Shown: positions 43,676 through 50,693 of the stretch, piece after piece
Layout of the letters: each line of letters begins with the position of its first letter
How positions within the stretch are numbered: position 1 is the first letter of the stretch
Source of the DNA: Actinomycetes bacterium
Lineage (GTDB): Bacteria > Actinomycetota > Acidimicrobiia > IMCC26256 > JANYLB01
Direction: 5' to 3'
DNA length: 64,000 nucleotides
NCBI GenBank assembly: GCA_025363815.1
Contig: JANYLB010000012.1
Coordinates: forward strand, 1 to 64,000
Translations under genes and position numbers: made by a program
Notes under the pieces: model-generated
Database searches by the model: none
What the model saw: the letters and a program-made list of their open reading frames with translations, nothing else
What the model was told of the DNA's origin: nothing

Positions 43676-45844
43676 ATGTCCGAACGCAACCTGCCGGTCG
43701 ACGTCTCCGGACGGGCGCTCGCGCTACGCGACGTCGATCTCGATGTCTTCCTGCACCCGAAGACCATCGCGGTCATCGGGGCCTCCGAGCAGTCGCGTAA
43801 GCCGAACACCGCGATGACCGCCAAGTTCGAGGCTTGGGCCAGAGTGCACGGCGCGACGTTCTACCCGGTGCACCCCGAGTACGAGACCGTGCTCGGGCAC
43901 CCGGTCTACCGCTCCGTCTTCGACATCCCCGGTGAGCTCGACCTCGCGATCGTTCTCACCGGACGCGCGGTCGAAACCTTCGAGCAGGTGCTGGCACGCA
44001 AAGCCAAGTTCGCGGTGATCTTCGCGGCCGGGTTCTCCGAGACGGGCAAAGAGGGCGAGAAGCTCGAGCAGCGTCTCACCGATCTCGTCGAGGCGGGCGA
44101 CGTCCGGCTTCTCGGGCCGAACACCAACCTCAACGCGTTCGAGACCTTCCGCGACGACCTCGAGGGCCCGTCGATCGCGCTCATCACCCAGTCCGGCCAC
44201 CAGGGCCGTCCGGTGTTCCAGGGTCAAGAGCTCGGGATGCGGATCACCCACTGGGCGCCCACCGGCAACGAGGTCGACCTCGAGTTCGCCGACTTTTGCC
44301 GGTACTTCGCCGACCAGCCCGAGGTCGGGGTGATCGCCTGCTACATCGAGGGGTTCAAGGACGGCCGCTCTTTGATGCTGGCAGCAGATCATGCCGCGAA
44401 GCTCCAGAAGCCGATCGTGATGGTGAAGGTCGGTCGCACCGACGAAGGTCGATCGATGGCGCAGAGCCACACCGGCCACCTGACCGGCTCCGACGCGATC
44501 ACCGACGCGGTCTTCACCGAGTTCGGCGTCACCCGCGTCGACGGCCTCGATGAGCTGCTCGAGGTATCGGCCGCGCTCGCCCGCACCCGTCCAGTCGATG
44601 GACCGCCGAAGTGGTCCAAGGCCGGCCCCGGGGTGTGCGTCTACGCCATCTCCGGTGGTACCGGCGCGCACATGGCCGACATGGTCGCGGCCGCGGGCCT
44701 CCGACTCCCCCACCTCACGAAGCCGACACAACTGGCGTTGCACGACGGCCTGATCCCTCCATACCTGCGAGTCAGCAACCCTGTCGACTCCGGCGGACCG
44801 CCGGTTGCCGACCGGCGCGGCCGTCAGATCATCGACGCGATCCTCGCCGACAAGAACGTCGACATCCTCGTGGTGCCCATCACCGGCGCTGTCGTCACGT
44901 TCAGCGACCCGTTCACCCGTGACCTGATCGCCGCGGCAGAGACGACCGACAAGCCGATCTTCGTCATCTGGGGATCGCCGCCCGGCACCGACGACACCTA
45001 CTACCGACGCCTCCTCGACGGTGGGTTGCCGACCTTTCGCACCTTCGGGAACTGCGTCGCCGCGATCCGCGCCTACGCCGACTACTGGACGTTCGCCCGA
45101 CGGTACCGGTCACCATTCCGCGACGCGCCGCTCGAGCAGTCGGCGTCAGCAGGAAAGGCTCGCAAGATCCTCGCAGAGGCCGCGCCCGGCGAGGCGTTGT
45201 CTGAGCACAAATCGAAGCAGCTGCTCAAGTCCTACGGGATCAAGTCGAGTCGCGACGTGTTGTGCATCTCCGCCGCGGCCGCGGCCAAAGCCGCCGCCTC
45301 GCTCAGCTACCCGGTCGTCATGAAGATCTCGTCGCCCGACCTGACCCACAAGAGCGAGCTCGGGCTCGTGAAGGTCGGCATCGGCTCGGCCCGCGACGTG
45401 CGCACCGCGTACGACGACTTGATCCGCAAGGCCAAACGGGTGGGCGGAAAGGCGGCGCGTCTAGAAGGGGTGCTCGTTTGCGAGCAAGTCGGCGGCGGCG
45501 TCGAGGTCGTCGTGGGTGTATCGCACGACGACCTGTTCGGCCCGGTCGTTATGGCCGGCCTCGGTGGAGTGTTCGTCGAGGTCCTCAAAGACGTCACATT
45601 CCGTGTTCCTCCGTTCCCCCGAGCCGAGGCCGGGCGGATGCTGCGCGAGCTCAAAGGGTTCCCGATGCTCGAGGGCGTCCGGGGCGCCGCCCCCGCCGAT
45701 CTCGAAGCCCTGCTCGACGTCCTCATGAATGTGCAACGACTCGCGCTCGATCTCAGCGGTGAGATCACCGAGCTCGACATCAATCCGATCGTCGTGAAAC
45801 CTCGCGGCGCCGTAGCCCTCGACGCATTGGTGGTTCGCGCATGA
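43676..45844 (+). CDS. Acyl-CoA synthetase, NDP-forming (fused ACD type)
   Basis: 722 residues in the order CoA-binding domain (about 25-125, AVIGASEQSRKPNTAM), two succinyl-CoA ligase-like domains with SHTGHLTGSDA (phospho-His region), and a C-terminal ATP-grasp domain (SYPVVMKISSPDLTHKSELG and ELDINPIVV). Such enzymes make acyl-CoA with ATP or GTP, or run in reverse for energy. In this operon it heads crotonase, Ltp2-like aldolase and DUF35 genes, so a sterol or acyl substrate is possible but not proven. ATG 43676 follows GGGAG by 5 bases; a GTG at 43658 is in frame. Confidence 0.88.
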   Translation: MSERNLPVDVSGRALALRDVDLDVFLHPKTIAVIGASEQSRKPNTAMTAKFEAWARVHGATFYPVHPEYETVLGHPVYRSVFDIPGELDLAIVLTGRAVETFEQVLARKAKFAVIFAAGFSETGKEGEKLEQRLTDLVEAGDVRLLGPNTNLNAFETFRDDLEGPSIALITQSGHQGRPVFQGQELGMRITHWAPTGNEVDLEFADFCRYFADQPEVGVIACYIEGFKDGRSLMLAADHAAKLQKPIVMVKVGRTDEGRSMAQSHTGHLTGSDAITDAVFTEFGVTRVDGLDELLEVSAALARTRPVDGPPKWSKAGPGVCVYAISGGTGAHMADMVAAAGLRLPHLTKPTQLALHDGLIPPYLRVSNPVDSGGPPVADRRGRQIIDAILADKNVDILVVPITGAVVTFSDPFTRDLIAAAETTDKPIFVIWGSPPGTDDTYYRRLLDGGLPTFRTFGNCVAAIRAYADYWTFARRYRSPFRDAPLEQSASAGKARKILAEAAPGEALSEHKSKQLLKSYGIKSSRDVLCISAAAAAKAAASLSYPVVMKISSPDLTHKSELGLVKVGIGSARDVRTAYDDLIRKAKRVGGKAARLEGVLVCEQVGGGVEVVVGVSHDDLFGPVVMAGLGGVFVEVLKDVTFRVPPFPRAEAGRMLRELKGFPMLEGVRGAAPADLEALLDVLMNVQRLALDLSGEITELDINPIVVKPRGAVALDALVVRA

Positions 45845-46689
45845 GCGCCGACAGTTCTCCCGATTTCGACAAGTTGGCCGACGAAGAGCTCATCGCCGAG
45901 CACTCCGGCGGGGTGCTGCGCCTCACCATCAATCGGGTCGAGAAGGGCAACGCGATCCCGTGGTATGTGCGCGAGCGGCTGATCCAGCACTTCCTCGACG
46001 CGCACGTGGATCTCGCGGTGCGTTGTGTCGTGCTCAGCGCCACGGGCGAACGCCACTTCTGCACCGGCGCCGACCTGAGCGTTCCGAACCCGATGGTCAA
46101 GACGCCCGACGGCGCGCCCGACCGCCCTGTCGGCGTAGCCACCAACATGATGCGCCGCGGCTTCGAACGTCTGATGGAGACGATCCTCGACTGCCAGAAG
46201 CCGGTGATCGTCGCCCTGAACGGCACCGCCGCCGGCGGCGGCTCACTGCTCGCCCTCGCCGCCGATCTCGTCATCGCGGCCGACACCGCCCGCATCATCC
46301 AGGTGTTCGTGCGCCGAGGTCTCGTTCCCGATGGCGGAGTGGCCTACCTGCTTCCCCGGCTTGTCGGAATGCACAAGGCCAAGGAGCTCCTGTTCTTCGG
46401 TGACGACCTCTCGGCCGTAGACGCGGAACGCCTCGGCATCGTGAACAAGGTCGTTCCGGCCGCCGAGCTGCGGGCCGCAACCGACGAATGGGCGACGCGC
46501 CTCGCCGACGGGCCGACGAAGGCGATCGGTTGGTCGAAGCACCTTCTCAATCTCGCGTTCGAGGTACCCCGCTCGCAGCACCTGGAGACCGAGGCGACCC
46601 TCGTGGAGATGAACACCCACACCGAAGACTCGAAGGAGGGTGTCGCTTCGTTCATGGAGCGGCGCCAGCCGACCTGGCAGGGCTGGTAG
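45841..46689 (+). CDS. Enoyl-CoA hydratase/isomerase (crotonase family)
   Basis: 282 residues. TINRVEKGNAIP, the oxyanion-hole segments RHFCTGADLS and LNGTAAGGGSLLALA, and RRGLVPDGGVAYLLPR; in the last the common active-site glutamate position looks occupied by Asp, so specificity is uncertain. Supplies the beta-hydroxyacyl-CoA or a related step before the aldolase encoded next. ATG overlaps the synthetase stop (ATGA). Confidence 0.88.
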   Translation: MSADSSPDFDKLADEELIAEHSGGVLRLTINRVEKGNAIPWYVRERLIQHFLDAHVDLAVRCVVLSATGERHFCTGADLSVPNPMVKTPDGAPDRPVGVATNMMRRGFERLMETILDCQKPVIVALNGTAAGGGSLLALAADLVIAADTARIIQVFVRRGLVPDGGVAYLLPRLVGMHKAKELLFFGDDLSAVDAERLGIVNKVVPAAELRAATDEWATRLADGPTKAIGWSKHLLNLAFEVPRSQHLETEATLVEMNTHTEDSKEGVASFMERRQPTWQGW

Positions 46690-46692
46690 TCG

Positions 46693-47871
46693 GTGGCGAG
46701 TCCCCAAGCGGCCAAGTCCATCCGCGGCAGCACCGCGATCGTCGGGATCGGCCAGACCGCGTTCGGCAAGGGGCTTGTCGACACCGAGCTATCGCTCGCG
46801 TGCCAGGCCGTGTCGCTCGCGCTCGATGACGCGGGCATCGCGCCGGCAGAGATCGACGGGCTCGCTTCGTTCACCCTCGAGCACGATCGCGAGGTCGATC
46901 TCGCCCGCAACGTAGGGCTCGGCGACATCACCTGGTTCTCGCAGGTCGGCTACGGCGGTGGCGCCGCGTGTGGTGTCGTCGGTCAGGCCGCGATGGCTGT
47001 CGCCACCGGGCAGGCGAACGTCGTCGTGGCCTGGCGGGCCCGCAAGCGCGCCGACCCGGCGAGCCGACCATGGGCCCAGGTCGGCGGGCGGCTCGCCGGC
47101 AACCACCAGTGGACGCGGCCGTTCGGTTTGCTCAGACCAGTCGACGAGATCGCGATGCTCACCCGGCGGTACATGCACGAGTTCGGCGCGACCCGCGACC
47201 ACCTCGCCAACGTGGCGTTGGCGTTTCGCAAACACGCCAACGCCAACCCGAACGCGGCCATGCACGACAAGATTCTCACGCGCGACCAGTACCTCGCAGC
47301 GCGGTGGATCTCCGAACCGCTATGCCTGTTCGACAACTGCCTCGAGACCGACGGCGCGCTCGCGGTGGTCATCACCTCGGCCGAACGGGCCAGGGATCTC
47401 GCGACGACTCCCGCCTACATCCACGCGTTCGCGCAAGGAATTCCCCCTCAGCACCAGACCATGACGAACTACTTCAATGAAGACCCCTTGCGCGGACCGG
47501 CCTGGGCGTGTGCCTCGCGCCTCTGGAGAAACGCCGAGGTGACCCCTGCAGACGTGAAGGTCGCACAGCTCTACGACGCGTTCAGCCCGCTCATCCCGCT
47601 CTCACTCGAGGGCTACGGGTTCTGCGAACGCGGTGAGGGCGGGCCCTTCACCGACAACGGGAACCTCGAGTGGCCCGACGGAGGCTTGCCGACGAACACC
47701 GCGGGTGGCGGCATGAGTGAGGCGTATGTGCACGGGTTCAACCTGGTGATCGAAGGCGTGCGGCAGATCCGCGGCACGTCGACGAGCCAGGTCGATGGCG
47801 CCGACGTCTCCCTTGTGACCAGCGGCGAAGGCGTACCGACGAGCGCGCTGCTGCTCACTGTGGACGCCTGA
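46693..47871 (+). CDS. ltp2: Ltp2-like thiolase-fold steroid side-chain aldolase
   Basis: 392-residue thiolase-fold protein resembling Ltp2 of M. tuberculosis, the retro-aldolase that cleaves 17-hydroxy-3-oxo-pregnene-carboxyl-CoA to the C17 ketone and propionyl-CoA. The nucleophile loop reads GYGGGAACGV as in Ltp2, and the C-terminal third keeps tyrosines in QLYDAFSP and GMSEAYVHG, where Ltp2 enzymes have their catalytic Tyr pair, while the thiolase GHP histidine is absent. The next gene encodes the DUF35 partner. GTG start three bases after the crotonase stop. Confidence 0.86.
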   Translation: MASPQAAKSIRGSTAIVGIGQTAFGKGLVDTELSLACQAVSLALDDAGIAPAEIDGLASFTLEHDREVDLARNVGLGDITWFSQVGYGGGAACGVVGQAAMAVATGQANVVVAWRARKRADPASRPWAQVGGRLAGNHQWTRPFGLLRPVDEIAMLTRRYMHEFGATRDHLANVALAFRKHANANPNAAMHDKILTRDQYLAARWISEPLCLFDNCLETDGALAVVITSAERARDLATTPAYIHAFAQGIPPQHQTMTNYFNEDPLRGPAWACASRLWRNAEVTPADVKVAQLYDAFSPLIPLSLEGYGFCERGEGGPFTDNGNLEWPDGGLPTNTAGGGMSEAYVHGFNLVIEGVRQIRGTSTSQVDGADVSLVTSGEGVPTSALLLTVDA

Positions 47872-48308
47872 TGGCCGACGACTTTCTCCTCCCCGATATC
47901 GAGGACCCCACATCGGCTCCGTTCTGGGCCGGCACGGGCCGGGGCGAGTTGACGGTGCAGGCGTGCGGCAGCTGCGGCCGGTGGCGCATGCCGCCCCGGC
48001 CGATGTGCCCGCACTGCCGCTCACTCGAGGTGGAGTGGGTTCCTACCTCGGGGCGCGCGACTGTTTGGTCGTTCGTGATCGCTCACCCACCCCTACTCCC
48101 CGCCTACGCGGAGTTCGCGCCCTACAACGTGATCACAGTCATGCTCGACGACGACCCGCGGATCCGCTTCGTCGGCAACCTGGTGTCCGGCCCCGACGGT
48201 TCGATCGGCGAGATCGACGCGACAACCATCGTGATCGGAGAACCCGTCGAGGTCGTCTTCACCCGGATCGACGACGTCACCCTCCCGAGATGGGTGCGCC
48301 GTTCCTGA
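47871..48308 (+). CDS. DUF35 zinc-ribbon/OB-fold protein, Ltp2 partner (ChsH2 C-domain-like)
   Basis: 145 residues: zinc ribbon with C32-x2-C35 and C46-x2-C49, then an OB fold (ATVWSFVIAHPP, PYNVITVML, FVGNLV). In mycobacteria the equivalent domain is the C-terminal part of ChsH2, fused behind a MaoC hydratase domain, and is required for Ltp2 to fold and act. Here it stands alone, with the MaoC functions encoded elsewhere. Starts on the last base of the Ltp2-like gene (TGATG), which fits a one-to-one complex. Confidence 0.87.
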   Translation: MADDFLLPDIEDPTSAPFWAGTGRGELTVQACGSCGRWRMPPRPMCPHCRSLEVEWVPTSGRATVWSFVIAHPPLLPAYAEFAPYNVITVMLDDDPRIRFVGNLVSGPDGSIGEIDATTIVIGEPVEVVFTRIDDVTLPRWVRRS

Positions 48309-48389
48309 TTGCTCGCGAAGCGGCGCCGGCCTCACCGGAGGGGGGATTCCGGGAGAACGGCGCCGACTTCGTGGCTCTCGGGGGGATCT

Positions 48390-48530
48390 TCAGGCGGCCT
48401 TGCGCACGACGTTGCGCTTCACGCCGCCGCGGAGAACATCCAGAGTGCGCTCCCACCGGAGCTGTCGGGCGATCCACAGGACGGCCTCGCGGTCGCTCAC
48501 TTGGTGCTGAGCCTGCATCGCTGCGTTCAT
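48390..48530 (-). CDS. Conserved-looking 46-residue protein
   Basis: Starts MNAAMQAQHQVSDREAVLW and continues IARQLRWERTLDVLRGGVKR. The core RQLRWERTLDVLR resembles short actinobacterial proteins of unknown function with a WI-RQL-WERRL pattern, as I recall them. A strong GGAGG stands 5 bases before the ATG, which argues for real translation. Divergent from the MerR gene around a large palindrome; no partner gene follows on its strand. Confidence 0.6.
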   Translation of the reverse strand: MNAAMQAQHQVSDREAVLWIARQLRWERTLDVLRGGVKRNVVRKAA

Positions 48531-48591
48531 CGTTACCTCCCTGGAGCTTCTCGGCCCGACTGATCTGTCGGCCTCTATACTTGGTGCCGCA

Positions 48592-48617
48592 ACACTGAGA
48601 GTAAACACTCTCAGTGT
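48592..48617. promoter_or_regulatory. Perfect 11-base inverted repeat between the small gene and merR
   Basis: Left arm ACACTGAGAGT and right arm ACTCTCAGTGT are exact reverse complements, separated by AAAC. On the minus strand TTGACA (48629-48624) and TACTCT (48603-48598) stand 20 bases apart, a spacing seen at MerR-controlled promoters, and the palindrome covers the spacer's downstream half and the -10. Its centre is not in the middle of the spacer, so the fit to a classical MerR site is partial. Most likely the operator of the adjacent MerR protein. Confidence 0.72.
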
Positions 48618-48670
48618 ATCTGATGTCAACTTATGTGACGACAGTCACAAGCTCCTGACTGGGGGATCCG

Positions 48671-49393
48671 GTGACCGAAGAGCCGGCGTTGGACCTTCGA
48701 ATCGACGACCTGGCCCGCGACAGCGGCCTGACTGTCGACACGATCCGCTTCTACCAACGTGAAGGCCTCCTCCCCGCCGCCCTGCGGGTCGGCCGGACGA
48801 AGGTCTACGGCCCCGCTCACCGGGAGCGGCTCGAGCAGATCCGCGACCTCCGCCAGCGACGCTTTTCGCTCGCGGCGATCAAGGCGCTGCTCGATTCGGA
48901 GCGGCCGGGCATCGTCGAGGGAATCTTCGGCGGCAGCACTGCCGACTACTCGCTCGAACAGCTCGTCACCCGCTCAGGCGTCGATCCGGGGCTCGCCTAC
49001 CGACTTCGAGATTCCGGCCTGTTGCGCGATCCCGCCGAGTTCGGGCGCGACGCGTACGACGCGGCCGACCTCGACCTCCTACGGGCCGTGGCCGAGCTTG
49101 CCCGCCTCGGTCTCCCCGGCGACGTGATCGTCGAGCTCACGAACATCTATACCGAAGGCGTCGAACGCATGCAGTCGCAGGTGCTCGACCTGTTCACGGG
49201 CAAGCGGGGACCGGGCTGGAAAGACGCAGACGAGCTGCGAGAGTTCCAGACCAACGCCGCCGCGTCAGCAGGAGAGCTCCTCCCGACCGTGACCCGGATG
49301 GTCGGTTACGTGCACCAACGGACTCTTCAACGACTCACGTTGGGTGCGATCAGGAATGCCGATCCGTCTCCCGGGCGCGACGAGCTCATCTAG
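48671..49393 (+). CDS. MerR-family transcriptional regulator
   Basis: 240 residues, longer than metal-type MerR proteins. The winged helix is DLARDSGLTVDTIRFYQREG with GLLPAALRVGRTKVYG, followed by the dimerisation helix start RLEQIRDLRQRRFSLAAIKALL. A second region (RSGVDPGLAYRLRDSGLL onward, about 97-130) looks like another MerR-like helix set, so the C-terminus is a large effector domain. No cysteine metal site is seen; an acyl-CoA or small organic ligand is inferred. GTG start. Confidence 0.88.
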   Translation: MTEEPALDLRIDDLARDSGLTVDTIRFYQREGLLPAALRVGRTKVYGPAHRERLEQIRDLRQRRFSLAAIKALLDSERPGIVEGIFGGSTADYSLEQLVTRSGVDPGLAYRLRDSGLLRDPAEFGRDAYDAADLDLLRAVAELARLGLPGDVIVELTNIYTEGVERMQSQVLDLFTGKRGPGWKDADELREFQTNAAASAGELLPTVTRMVGYVHQRTLQRLTLGAIRNADPSPGRDELI

Positions 49394-49414
49394 GAGCTCG
49401 TTGCCGCGATCGGG

Positions 49415-50578
49415 TCAGTCGTCGAGGTCCCAGATCCGACGGGCGTTGCCGCCGGTGATCTTCGCCCGCTCGCCTTCGGGCAGCTGACGCATCGTGTCCT
49501 CGATGGTCTTGCGCGAGTAAGGCCAATCATTGCCGTGGTGGGGATAGTCGCTCGACCACATCATGTTGTCGACGCCGATCTCGTGACGGAGCGTGATCCC
49601 GGCGCGATCGGTGATGAACGTCGCCGCGTTGTTGCGATACCAGTAGGTCGACGGCGGCTCGCTGATCGGGAGCTGACCCCAGGCGCGGTTGCGCCAGTAC
49701 CGGTCGTCGAGCGCCTCGAGCAGGTGCGGCAACCAGCCCACGCCAGTCTCGATCCAGCACACCTGCAGCTGTGGAAACCGCTCGTAGACACCTTGGAAGA
49801 GCATCGCGGTGATGTTCCCTGCCGCCATCGAGAACACGTGGCTCATGCCACCGATCGCCTTGGCCCTGGCCGCCTCGGTATCCATCTGGTAGAGCTGGTT
49901 ACCCGACTTCGCGGCGGCCTTGCGGCCCGACGCTCGCTGGGCGCGACTGATGATGTTGATGTGCACCGACACCGGCATTCCCTCGTCGCACGCCGCGGCC
50001 CAGAACGGGTCGTCTTCGGGTGAGAGGCTCGTTTTTCCCGACGGCCAGTTCGAGATCACGACTCCCTTGGCGCCGCGGGCCTTCGCCTTGCGGAGCGCGT
50101 CGATCGAGGTGTCAATGCCGAGGGATGGGATCTGCGGGAGACCGATGAGGCGCTTGCGGTCCGGCGCGCAGAACTCCTCGAGGAGGAAGTTGTTGTACGC
50201 CTCGACGCCTGCGAGCACAAAATTGTCGTCGTCGTCGCCCAAGAAATGGCTCATCGTTCGTTGGGGTGCGAACAGCACCTCGGCCCAAACGCCGTCGGTG
50301 TCCATGTCCTTCAGCCGCTCGGTGCCGTTGTAGCAGCCGGCGCGGGCCTCTTCGTAGGTGACCCCGAACCAGCGAAATTTGTCCCACGCCATGCCCGGCG
50401 TGGCGACGAGGCCAATTGGGTCCGGGTCACCGCCGACCGCGGTTTGCCAGGCGTCGCCACCCTCGTGGTCCTTCACCAGCTTCGGCGCCTTGTCCCGGTA
50501 TTTCTCGGGCAACCAGTTGGTCCAGATGTCGGGCGGCTCGAGGATGTGGCAGTCGGCGTCGACGATTCGGTCGGGCAT
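49415..50578 (-). CDS. Amidohydrolase 2 / ACMSD-like metal-dependent hydrolase
   Basis: 387-residue TIM-barrel protein. Metal motif DADCHILEPPDIW at the N-terminus (DxH variant), later His residues in VSVHINI and the family end motif WSSDYPHHGNDWPYS. Members decarboxylate or hydrate aromatic and other acids; similar proteins are frequent in actinobacterial sterol and aromatic clusters but without known function. Convergent with the MerR gene and divergent from the CaiB gene around the repeats at 50606-50632. Confidence 0.87.
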   Translation of the reverse strand: MPDRIVDADCHILEPPDIWTNWLPEKYRDKAPKLVKDHEGGDAWQTAVGGDPDPIGLVATPGMAWDKFRWFGVTYEEARAGCYNGTERLKDMDTDGVWAEVLFAPQRTMSHFLGDDDDNFVLAGVEAYNNFLLEEFCAPDRKRLIGLPQIPSLGIDTSIDALRKAKARGAKGVVISNWPSGKTSLSPEDDPFWAAACDEGMPVSVHINIISRAQRASGRKAAAKSGNQLYQMDTEAARAKAIGGMSHVFSMAAGNITAMLFQGVYERFPQLQVCWIETGVGWLPHLLEALDDRYWRNRAWGQLPISEPPSTYWYRNNAATFITDRAGITLRHEIGVDNMMWSSDYPHHGNDWPYSRKTIEDTMRQLPEGERAKITGGNARRIWDLDD

Positions 50579-50605
50579 GGCTCGTCCTCCGGGAGTGCGG
50601 GTCGG

Positions 50606-50632
50606 CGTCCAACAGTTGGGACGTCCAACAGT
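50606..50632. repeat. Two 11-base direct repeats, one palindromic, in a divergent promoter region
   Basis: CGTCCAACAGT occurs at 50606-50616 and again at 50622-50632, a 16-base period. The first copy continues to form CCAACAGTTGG (50609-50619), a palindrome with a one-base centre; the second is imperfect (CCAACAGTAGG). It lies between the amidohydrolase and CaiB starts and looks like a two-site operator. No regulator is known to me for it. Confidence 0.6.
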
Positions 50633-50693
50633 AGGCTGACACGAGCGTCAGGAAAAGTGCCCCCGACAACTAAGCATCTGGAGAAGAGACGAC

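Noticed and set aside
48309..48389. Two GGCGCCG copies between converging genes, considered as a terminator
   Set aside because: The copies are short self-palindromes too far apart for a compact hairpin and no T-run follows on either strand. The same lack of stem plus T-run holds for the other convergent gaps (15390-15402, 23491-23501, 24944-24970, 35229-35236, 49394-49414).
49415..50578. Amidohydrolase considered as an aminocarboxymuconate-semialdehyde decarboxylase of tryptophan breakdown
   Set aside because: No kynurenine-pathway gene is near and the fold is shared by many hydrolases, so only the family name is given.
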